Of a stretch of 12,738 bases of DNA, positions 7,259-12,738 are shown piece after piece; within the stretch, counting starts at the first letter, position 1; each line of letters begins with the position of its first letter. The DNA comes from DATJXG01 sp035500455. Lineage in GTDB: Bacteria; Acidobacteriota; Terriglobia; Terriglobales; Acidobacteriaceae. Position numbers and translations under genes: made by a program. Where the stretch lies: positions 1 to 12,738 of the forward strand of contig DATJXG010000029.1 of NCBI GenBank assembly GCA_035500455.1. Direction: 5' to 3'. Below the pieces are notes generated by a model, which saw only the letters and a program-made list of their open reading frames with translations, did not search any database and was not told where the DNA came from.

Positions 7259-7285
7259 CTGGCATTCTCTTACCCCGAGTGCTAA
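7259..7285 (+). promoter_or_regulatory. CIRCE operator (HrcA binding site) with one degenerate arm
   Basis: CIRCE is TTAGCACTC-N9-GAGTGCTAA. Here the right arm GAGTGCTAA (7277-7285) is perfect and the left arm CTGGCATTC (7259-7267) matches at 6 of 9 positions, with exactly 9 bases between them. The inner core reads GCATTC-N9-GAGTGC, one mismatch from a perfect palindrome. It lies upstream of hrcA, as expected for HrcA self-repression, but ends 3 bases before the -35 box and does not overlap the transcription start. Confidence 0.8.
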
Positions 7286-7288
7286 TGC

Positions 7289-7317
7289 TTGACAGGGCTC
7301 GCTCCGCTTCCTAGAAT
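7289..7317 (+). promoter_or_regulatory. Sigma70-type promoter of the hrcA-grpE-dnaJ cluster
   Basis: TTGACA (7289-7294) is a perfect -35, the spacer is 17 bases, and TAGAAT (7312-7317) is a -10 with one mismatch. Transcription should start near 7324, giving a leader of about 100 bases before hrcA. The CIRCE palindrome ends just upstream at 7285. The leader includes an AT-rich stretch (7351-7380); no clear terminator or riboswitch fold was recognised in it. Confidence 0.8.
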
Positions 7318-7423
7318 CGCAATTGGGGGCTGCTTAGCATCGTCGCAGTAAGTGTTTTATTTCTTTATAGTTAAGTTAAAGACACGTTGACACCGCAACG
7401 GCTGGCTCACCCTTGACATCTAT

Positions 7424-8464
7424 ATGGAGCCTCTGCCTCCCATTGGCGACCGGGAACGCGAAGTCCTTACCGCCATCGTGGAGACCTTTATTTCTACGGG
7501 CGAGCCGGTGGGGTCGCGCACCCTCGCGCGGTCCAACAGTGAGGGCTTGAGTCCGGCCAGCATCCGCAATGTCATGGCGGACCTGGCTGACGCCGGATAC
7601 CTGGGGCAGCCGCACACTTCCGCGGGCCGCATTCCTACTCCGGAGGCCTACCGTTATTACGTGGAGCAAATTACGGGCAAGGCGCGGCTGTCGGAAGCGA
7701 ATGAGAGCATCATCCAGGAATCTTTGCACGGTGTTTCCGAGGTGCAGGAGTTCATGGAGCGCACGTCGCATGTGCTGTCGCTGATCTCGCACAACGTCGG
7801 CGTGGCCGTGGCCACGGGCGGGCAAAAGAACGCGCTCGAGCACGTGTACTTTTCACGTCTCGGCGATCAGAAAGTTCTGGCGGTCGTAGTAACCAAGTCC
7901 GGGGTGGTTCGCGACCGGGTCTTGCGCCTGGAAATTCCCCAGGCCGATCTGGACATGGCCGCCCGCTTCATCAACGAGAATTTTCGCGGCTGGACCATGG
8001 AGGCCATGCGCGCTGAGGTCGCCCGCCGCATCGAACAGGAGCGCAGCGAATACGACCGGCTGATGACCTCGGTCGAACAGCTTTACCGCCAGGGAGCTTT
8101 GGCGGCTGATGAGAAGGCGCAGATCGTCTTCGTGGAAGGCGCAGCGAACCTCGTAACCTCCCAGGAAGATCGCCAGCGTTTGCAGCAGTTGCTGCAAACC
8201 CTGGAGGAAAAGCAGAAGATCGCCGATCTGCTCGGCGCCTACCTCAACACCAAGCAGGAGGCAGTACGAGTGGTGATCGGCCTGGATGAAGCCTTGCCCT
8301 CGATGAGCAATTTCGTGCTCATTGGGGCTCCGGCCCGGGTGGGGGGCGAGGTGATGGGATCTCTGGCGGTGATTGGGCCTACACGCATGGACTATCAGCA
8401 CGCCATCACGGCGGTTTCTTACATCGCCCGCCTGTTTGACAAAGTTTTGAACGAATCGGAGTAA
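7424..8464 (+). CDS. hrcA: Heat-inducible transcription repressor HrcA
   Basis: HrcA is the DNA-binding repressor of class I heat-shock genes; it binds CIRCE and needs chaperonin assistance to stay active. The 346 residues match the family length. The N-terminal winged helix contains the block GEPVGSRTL, then LSPASIRNVMADLADAGYL (recognition helix region) and the wing HTSAGRIPTPEAYRYYV. The rest (about 105-340) is the GAF-like and dimerisation portion with LRLEIPQADLDMAARFINENF and the typical C-terminal IGPTRMDY and LFDKVL blocks. ATG 7424 gives the normal N-terminus before REREVLTAIVE; no ribosome binding site stands out before it. A CIRCE site and a strong promoter lie upstream, supporting autoregulation. 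The grpE gene begins 9 bases after the stop. Confidence 0.97.
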   Translation: MEPLPPIGDREREVLTAIVETFISTGEPVGSRTLARSNSEGLSPASIRNVMADLADAGYLGQPHTSAGRIPTPEAYRYYVEQITGKARLSEANESIIQESLHGVSEVQEFMERTSHVLSLISHNVGVAVATGGQKNALEHVYFSRLGDQKVLAVVVTKSGVVRDRVLRLEIPQADLDMAARFINENFRGWTMEAMRAEVARRIEQERSEYDRLMTSVEQLYRQGALAADEKAQIVFVEGAANLVTSQEDRQRLQQLLQTLEEKQKIADLLGAYLNTKQEAVRVVIGLDEALPSMSNFVLIGAPARVGGEVMGSLAVIGPTRMDYQHAITAVSYIARLFDKVLNESE

Positions 8465-8473
8465 AAGGCTGTT

Positions 8474-9079
8474 ATGGGACGAGCCAACGGACACTCGAAA
8501 GCCGACGAGCAGGAACTGGATGCGCAGCATGAGTTGCCGCCGTCCGACGACCGCGCAGAGGTGGTCGGCGCCGGCCAGCAAAACTCAGCCGCCGCGGCGG
8601 CCAAGGCGGAAGCCGGTCTGCGCGATGTAGAACTCGATAAGTTGCGCATCGAACGCGACACTCTTCTCGACCGCCTGGCGCGCCTCCAGGCGGAGTTCGA
8701 GAACGCGCGCAAGCGCACCGCGCGGGAGCAGCAGGAGTTCCGCGACTTCGCCCTGGCGGAGGCCATGCGTGCCCTTTTGCCGGTGGTGGACAGCTTCGAG
8801 CGCGCCCTCAGCGCGGGAATGACCGAAAAGTCTGAGTTCCGCGGCGGCGTGGAACTCATCTATAAGCAGTTGCAGGATGCCCTGGCGAAGCTGGGATTGC
8901 GTCCAATTGCCGCCCGGGGCGAACTATTTGACCCCCGGCTGCATGAAGCCGTCGAGGCCGTGGATACCGCGGAAGTTCGGGATCACGAAGTCATCGACGA
9001 ACTGCAGCGGGGCTACAAGCTGAAGGATCGCCTGCTACGGCCGGCGATGGTAAGAGTCGCCCGCAATCCGCAGCGGTAG
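8474..9079 (+). CDS. grpE: Nucleotide exchange factor GrpE (DnaK co-chaperone)
   Basis: GrpE releases ADP from DnaK and acts as a homodimer in the cytosol. The protein has 201 residues. The first 45 or so are disordered and polar (Gln, Ala, Asp-rich), followed by a long heptad-like helix (about 50-95: ELDKLRIERDTLLDRLARLQAEFENARKR) that forms the dimer coiled coil. LLPVVDSFERAL corresponds to the family VDNLERAL segment, and the C-terminal beta-domain shows LGLRPIAARGELFDPRLHEAV and GYKLKDRLLRPAMVRVA. AAAGG lies about 6 bases before the ATG. It is 9 bases downstream of hrcA, so the two are co-transcribed. In many phyla dnaK follows grpE; here only 58 bases separate grpE from the proposed dnaJ start. 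Confidence 0.97.
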   Translation: MGRANGHSKADEQELDAQHELPPSDDRAEVVGAGQQNSAAAAAKAEAGLRDVELDKLRIERDTLLDRLARLQAEFENARKRTAREQQEFRDFALAEAMRALLPVVDSFERALSAGMTEKSEFRGGVELIYKQLQDALAKLGLRPIAARGELFDPRLHEAVEAVDTAEVRDHEVIDELQRGYKLKDRLLRPAMVRVARNPQR

Positions 9080-9137
9080 AGACGTCATCAAACAATCATC
9101 CCTCGAGCCGAGATGAGAACGGACTGAGAACACCATT

Positions 9138-10271
9138 CTGGCCAGCAACGTAAAACGCGACTACTACGAAGTGCTGAGCGTGACGCGCACCGCCACCGAG
9201 CAGGAGATCAAGAGCGCGTATCGCAAGCTTGCCCTGCAGTTCCATCCCGACCGCAATCCCGACAATCCCGATGCGGAAGAGAAGTTCAAGGAAGCCAGCG
9301 AGGCGTATGCCGTCCTCGCCGACAGCGAAAAGCGCGCCTTGTATGACCGCTTCGGCCACGCCGGAGTCAGCAGCGCGGGGGCGGGTGCCGGTTTCGACGC
9401 CAGCGTCTTCCAGGATTTCCAGGACATTTTCAGCGATATCTTCGGCTTCGGCGATATGTTCGGCGCAGCCGGGGCTTCCCGCCAGCGCAGCCGGGCACAG
9501 CGCGGCGCCGACCTGCGTGAGGATGTCACGCTGGAGTTCGAAGAAGCCGTCTTCGGAACTGAAACCGACGTCACTATCCGCCGCCACGAAACCTGCGAAG
9601 ATTGCCATGGATCAGGGGCCGCGCCCGGCAAGGCGCCGGTCGCTTGCCGCGCTTGCGCCGGCCGCGGCCAGGTTCGCTACCAGCAGGGTTTCTTCAGCAT
9701 CGCCCGCACTTGCCCCACCTGCCGCGGAACCGGCAGCGTAATTACCGACCCTTGCCTCAAGTGCAAGGGTGAAGGACGGGTCCTGCGCCAGAAAACCGTG
9801 GACGCGAAAATTCCCGCGGGAGTGGAAGACGGTACCCGCATCCGCTTTGCCGGGCTGGGAGAGGCGGGTGCCTACGGTGGCCCTGCCGGCGACCTATACG
9901 TGGTCCTGCACGTGCGCGAACATGCCTTCTTTGAACGCGAGGGCAACGACCTGCATTGTGTGGTGCCGGTTTCGTTTTCCCAGGCCGCCTTGGGCGCGGA
10001 GATCCGAGTGCCGACGCTCGAAGGCGATCATGCTCTAAGGGTGCCCGAAGCTACCCAGTCCGGCACCACGTTTCGTCTGCGCGGCAAGGGCGTGCCGGTG
10101 CTCAACGGCCGCGGCAAGGGCGACCTGTTTGTGGAAGTTCGCGTTCAGACTCCCGGCAAGCTCAATAAGCGCCAGCGCGATCTGCTGCAGGAACTTGAGG
10201 GCAGCACCCCGGTGGAGAACAGCCCGCAGCGCCGCACCTTGCTGGGCAAAGTAAAAGATATCTTCGGGTAA
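9138..10271 (+). CDS. dnaJ: Molecular chaperone DnaJ (type I Hsp40), probable CTG start
   Basis: DnaJ delivers substrates to DnaK and stimulates its ATPase. From CTG 9138 it has 377 residues: J domain with KRDYYEVL (6-13) and HPD (36-38); a Gly/Phe-rich region (about 70-115); four CxxCxGxG zinc repeats, CEDCHGSG (153-160), CRACAGRG, CPTCRGTG and CLKCKGEG (206-213); then the two C-terminal substrate domains ending LLGKVKDIFG. All zinc Cys residues are present. The start is unusual: after an in-frame TGA at 9114-9116 there is no ATG, GTG or TTG before the conserved KRDYYE, only ATT (9135) and CTG (9138). The first standard start, GTG 9171, would cut into J-domain helix I. CTG gives MASNVKRDYYEVL, which looks like a normal family N-terminus. 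It follows grpE in the heat-shock cluster. Confidence 0.95.
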   Translation: MASNVKRDYYEVLSVTRTATEQEIKSAYRKLALQFHPDRNPDNPDAEEKFKEASEAYAVLADSEKRALYDRFGHAGVSSAGAGAGFDASVFQDFQDIFSDIFGFGDMFGAAGASRQRSRAQRGADLREDVTLEFEEAVFGTETDVTIRRHETCEDCHGSGAAPGKAPVACRACAGRGQVRYQQGFFSIARTCPTCRGTGSVITDPCLKCKGEGRVLRQKTVDAKIPAGVEDGTRIRFAGLGEAGAYGGPAGDLYVVLHVREHAFFEREGNDLHCVVPVSFSQAALGAEIRVPTLEGDHALRVPEATQSGTTFRLRGKGVPVLNGRGKGDLFVEVRVQTPGKLNKRQRDLLQELEGSTPVENSPQRRTLLGKVKDIFG

Positions 10272-10288
10272 CCGGCTTCAACCGTAGC

Positions 10289-10305
10289 GCCGGCGTCCCG
10301 CCGGC
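10289..10305 (+). other. Short GC hairpin after dnaJ
   Basis: GCCGGCG (10289-10295), loop TCC, CGCCGGC (10299-10305): a perfect 7-bp stem with a 3-base loop, 18 bases after the dnaJ stop. It is followed by ATTTCTCG and not by a T run, so a classical intrinsic terminator is doubtful. It may protect the 3' end of the hrcA-grpE-dnaJ message or attenuate read-through into rsmE, and the sequence type is common in intergenic GC-rich repeats. Confidence 0.45.
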
Positions 10306-10386
10306 ATTTCTCGTTCCGCCTGCCCGGCGCAAAACCCTCAGAGTTATGCGTCCACCGGCGTGACCCCGGCGCTGCTCCGTATCCCT

Positions 10387-11094
10387 ATGACTCGCCGCCG
10401 CTGGATCGCCGACGAAGTGTCGCATGATCGCGCCGTCCTGCTCGGACCCCACGCCGAGCGCCTGGTGCGCGTGTTGCGCGCCCGCGTGGGTGAGGAGTTT
10501 GATCTTGCCGTGGAGGGACACGTTCGCCGCGGCCGCATCGTCAGCCTGGCCGATCAGCGAGTCGAGTTTGATCTGGGAGAAGAAGTACCGGCGGGGCCGC
10601 CCGCAAATATCACGCTTGCTCTTTCAGTCTTCAAGTTCGATCGCATGGACTGGGCAATCGAGAAGTGCACCGAACTAGGCGTGGCCCGCATAATCCCCGT
10701 AATCGCCCAGCGAACCGACCCGCATCTGGGCGCGGCGTCGCCTAAGCGTGCAGAACGCTGGAGACGGATCGCGCGGGAAGCCTCCGAACAGTCTCGCCGT
10801 ATCTCGCCGCCGGAAATTCTTCCGCCGGCAAAATTGAAGGATGTCGTAGGCATCGCGGCTGACCCGCGCATCGTTCTCTCCGAAGCCGAAACCGAGTTGA
10901 TGCTGCGAGACGTACCAATTGCTTCAGGGGCGACCGCGCTGGCCATCGGCCCCGAAGGCGGCTGGACCGAAGCCGAACTGGCCTTGTTCCGCGAAGCCAA
11001 ATGGACCGCAGCCTCGCTCGGAGAGACCATCCTGCGCGCCGAAACCGCGGCCATCGCCTCCCTGGCGGTTGTCTTGGCTCTCAAAACGGAATAG
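10387..11094 (+). CDS. rsmE: 16S rRNA (uracil(1498)-N3)-methyltransferase RsmE
   Basis: RsmE is a SPOUT-fold methyltransferase that uses SAM to methylate N3 of U1498 in 16S rRNA of the 30S subunit. From ATG 10387 it has 235 residues. The N-terminal PUA-like domain begins MTRRRWIADE and includes LLGPHAERLVRVLRARVGEEFDL. The catalytic trefoil-knot domain has LALSVFKFDRMDWAIEKCTELGV, EQSRR, then the knot motifs AIGPEGGWTEAELALF (GPEGG at 188-192) and LGETILRAETAAIASL. These are the diagnostic RsmE motifs. An in-frame GTG at 10360 would add nine residues, but ATG 10387 fits the family start better. It lies 115 bases after dnaJ on the same strand, a neighbour relation also seen in many other bacteria. 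Confidence 0.96.
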   Translation: MTRRRWIADEVSHDRAVLLGPHAERLVRVLRARVGEEFDLAVEGHVRRGRIVSLADQRVEFDLGEEVPAGPPANITLALSVFKFDRMDWAIEKCTELGVARIIPVIAQRTDPHLGAASPKRAERWRRIAREASEQSRRISPPEILPPAKLKDVVGIAADPRIVLSEAETELMLRDVPIASGATALAIGPEGGWTEAELALFREAKWTAASLGETILRAETAAIASLAVVLALKTE

Positions 11095-11143
11095 CGCCTT
11101 CTATGTCTGCAACGCTTTGCACAGCAGAATCCGCAGCCATCTC

Positions 11144-11152
11144 TGCTATCCT
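11144..11152 (+). promoter_or_regulatory. Possible extended -10 promoter for the helicase gene
   Basis: TGCTATCCT fits the extended -10 form (TGn then TATCCT, four of six to TATAAT). No -35 at 16-18 bases is convincing. Transcription would start at about 11159-11160, directly at the in-frame GTG 11160, which implies a leaderless message. The resemblance to the TGCTAGAAT element at 3406 is the main support. Confidence 0.3.
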
Positions 11153-11159
11153 CGTGCGA

Positions 11160-12738
11160 GTGGCAGTTCTGAAGTCCATCGCGACTGGAAAAGCTTTCAC
11201 CCCCGACGAGCGCCAGCGTACCGCCATCGAACATGTGCATGGCCCCATGCTGGTGGTCGCCGGCGCCGGCACCGGCAAGACGACCGTCCTCACCCGCCGT
11301 ATTGCCAACCTGATCGGTGAAGGCCATGCCCGTCCCGACGAAATTCTTGCCCTCACCTACACCGACAATGCTGCCCGCGAAATGCGCGAGCGAGTCAGCT
11401 CCGAACTGGGCGAGCCCGAAGCCAAGGGCTTGCGCTGCAAAACCTTCCACGCTTACTGCAACGAACTCCTGATCCAAAACGGTAAGAAGTTCGGAGTCCT
11501 GGATGACAAGGACCTCTGGATCTACCTCCGCCGCCGCATCCGCGAACTCGAACTGCAGCATTTCATCCGCGCTGCCTCGCTCACCAAGTTTCTCGATGAT
11601 CTGCTCGACTTCTTCCGCCGCTGCCATGACGAACTAGCCGGCCCGGACAAATACGCGGATTACGTTCAATGCCTGGAACGGAATGAGTATCCAATTCCGC
11701 GGGTAACCAAATCGAAGGACGCCGCCACCATCTCCGATGAAGAGGTGCTGGCCCGCTGCCGTGAAATCGCCTCCGTGTACGCCAAAGTGGAGCGCATGTT
11801 GCAGCAGGACAATCTCGGCACCTTCGGCCACATGATCACTCGTGCCTACGATTTGCTCCGCAGCGATCCTGACCTCATGGCCGCCGAGCAAAAGCGCGCC
11901 CGCTTCATCCTGGTGGACGAATTTCAGGACGCCAACCTTGCCCAGGTCAAGATCCTGCAGCAGCTCGCCGGCGCCGAACGCAATATTTTTGCCGTTGGAG
12001 ACCCCGATCAGGCGATCTATCAATTCCGCGGCGCATCGAGCGCGGCGTTCACTCTGTTCCACACCCAATTCCCCGGCGCGACCATGGCCGTTCTCGACAA
12101 GAACCGCCGTTCGACCTCGCCCATTCTCCGCGCCGCCTTCGCGCTCATCTCCAAAAATCCCGACATCGGCGCGAGTGCCAGGGGAAAAGCAAAAGACCCC
12201 ACCGCGTTTCCATACCGGCGCTCTCCCCTGGTCTCGGCGCGCGATGAAGAAGCCATCGAACAGGGCGATCCGCTGCCTCGCGTCCCCGTCGAAACTGTCG
12301 TGCTGGCGGCAAAGGAAGCCGAACCCTCCGACCTGATCGCTCAGATTCGCCAACGCAAGCGCCAGCTGCGCTGCCGCTGGAAGGATTTCGCCGTCCTCTA
12401 TCGCCAGCACAGCCATCGCGATGACCTGGTCGAAGCGCTCACCGAGGAAGGCATTCCTTTCTCCATCGAAAACATGGACGTGCTCGATACCGCCGAAGTT
12501 CGCGACCTGCTCGCCTGCCTGGGGGCCGTAGTCTCGTCGAGCGACGGCGCTAGCTTGTTCCGGGTGGCCGCGCTGCCGCAATTTGCCGTCGATCCCGAGA
12601 AGCTGCGCGCAGGCATGCAAGCCTTGCCTCGAGATTCGGCCAATTCCGGCCTGGCCACAGTGCTCGGGCAGATCGGCGGCGGTTCCGCCGTACTGGAAGC
12701 CATCGCACAGAGCCGTGAGGAGATCTCACAGACCGCCG
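11160..12738 (+). CDS. UvrD/PcrA-type SF1 DNA helicase (C-terminus cut by window edge)
   Basis: An ATP-dependent DNA helicase of superfamily 1A; 526 residues are visible from GTG 11160 and the frame is open to the right edge. Motifs in order: Q-motif region FTPDERQRTAIEH; Walker A AGAGTGKT (residues 34-41, Lys40); Ia ILALTYTDNAAREMRERV; Ib KTFHAYCNELL; Walker B VDEFQD (252-257); III GDPDQAIYQFRG (280-291); IV LDKNRRST; then the 2A/2B portion with DFAVLYRQHSHRDDLVEALTEEGIPF. Family members of this type act in DNA repair or replication restart; some carry a C-terminal nuclease domain that would lie outside the window. The start is uncertain: ATG 11103 is in frame, 8 bases after rsmE, but the 19 extra codons use T- and A-ending codons unlike the gene body and span a possible -10, so GTG 11160 is preferred. 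Confidence 0.93.
   Translation, partial: MAVLKSIATGKAFTPDERQRTAIEHVHGPMLVVAGAGTGKTTVLTRRIANLIGEGHARPDEILALTYTDNAAREMRERVSSELGEPEAKGLRCKTFHAYCNELLIQNGKKFGVLDDKDLWIYLRRRIRELELQHFIRAASLTKFLDDLLDFFRRCHDELAGPDKYADYVQCLERNEYPIPRVTKSKDAATISDEEVLARCREIASVYAKVERMLQQDNLGTFGHMITRAYDLLRSDPDLMAAEQKRARFILVDEFQDANLAQVKILQQLAGAERNIFAVGDPDQAIYQFRGASSAAFTLFHTQFPGATMAVLDKNRRSTSPILRAAFALISKNPDIGASARGKAKDPTAFPYRRSPLVSARDEEAIEQGDPLPRVPVETVVLAAKEAEPSDLIAQIRQRKRQLRCRWKDFAVLYRQHSHRDDLVEALTEEGIPFSIENMDVLDTAEVRDLLACLGAVVSSSDGASLFRVAALPQFAVDPEKLRAGMQALPRDSANSGLATVLGQIGGGSAVLEAIAQSREEISQTA

Noticed and set aside
7248..7267. GAATGC/GCATTC hairpin after the CE15 gene as an intrinsic terminator
   Set aside because: Only a 6-bp stem with an 8-base loop and no T run follows; it also overlaps the CIRCE left arm, which explains the sequence.
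7250..7285. 11-codon open frame after AAGGAG, ending within the CIRCE right arm
   Set aside because: It has a good-looking ribosome binding site but lies upstream of the mapped-by-sequence promoter at 7289, so it would not be in the hrcA leader. Its stop is simply the TAA of the conserved operator arm.
7387..7418. Two more TTGACA hexamers (7387 and 7413) in the hrcA leader as promoters
   Set aside because: Neither has a -10-like hexamer 16-18 bases downstream; the second would place it inside hrcA in GC-rich coding sequence.
10554..12620. Long minus-strand open frames (10554-11627 and 11634-12620) opposite rsmE and the helicase
   Set aside because: They are antisense shadows of high-GC coding sequence. 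The plus strand carries complete RsmE and SF1 helicase motifs, and the minus translations show no recognisable domain.
1..12738. CRISPR arrays, tRNA or rRNA genes, insertion sequences, toxin-antitoxin or other defence modules
   Set aside because: No regularly spaced direct repeats with spacers, no tRNA-like sequence and no transposase or integrase motifs were seen. The only repeats are the intergenic inverted elements described.

Overview
The window is a high-GC bacterial chromosomal segment with housekeeping genes and two secreted carbohydrate esterases. The gene set (a bacterial CE15 glucuronoyl esterase, a CIRCE-controlled hrcA operon, DnaJ and RsmE of this style, and intergenic repeats built from CAC-N-AAGG units) suggests a soil member of the Acidobacteriota, near the Koribacter/Terriglobia group. 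That placement is inference; no marker gene in the window fixes it.

Left block, minus strand (1-3257). Reading leftwards: a YiiM-like MOSC-domain protein, a DUF985/cupin_5 protein, and mutL, which runs off the left edge without its last few dozen residues. A near-perfect hairpin repeat with arms of about 38 bp sits between the MOSC and cupin genes.

Middle block, plus strand (3406-7226). A small class I SAM-dependent methyltransferase follows an extended -10 promoter and a strong ribosome binding site, so its start is GTG 3434 and not an upstream TTG. Next come two exported alpha/beta-hydrolases: a CE1/enterochelin-esterase-like protein and a CE15 glucuronoyl esterase. Together they could remove ester decorations and lignin cross-links from plant hemicellulose. 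The gap before each esterase holds an inverted repeat; the one before the CE15 gene shares an exact 13-base core with the left-block hairpin.

Right block, plus strand (7259-12738). This is the heat-shock cluster hrcA-grpE-dnaJ, then rsmE, then a UvrD/PcrA-type SF1 helicase cut by the right edge. A CIRCE operator (one perfect arm, one degenerate) and a sigma70 promoter (TTGACA, 17-bp spacer, TAGAAT) precede hrcA. HrcA is expected to repress its own operon through CIRCE; GrpE and DnaJ are co-chaperones of DnaK, whose gene is not in the cluster. The dnaJ frame has no ATG, GTG or TTG ahead of the conserved J-domain start, so initiation at CTG (or ATT) is likely.

I found no complete new defence or mobile system. 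The observations most worth pursuing are the helically phased inverted-repeat family in three intergenic gaps, the non-canonical dnaJ start, the position of CIRCE upstream of the -35 box, and the apparent loss of the canonical catalytic acid in the CE15 enzyme. There is no tRNA, rRNA, CRISPR array or transposase, and no gene-free stretch over 300 bases.
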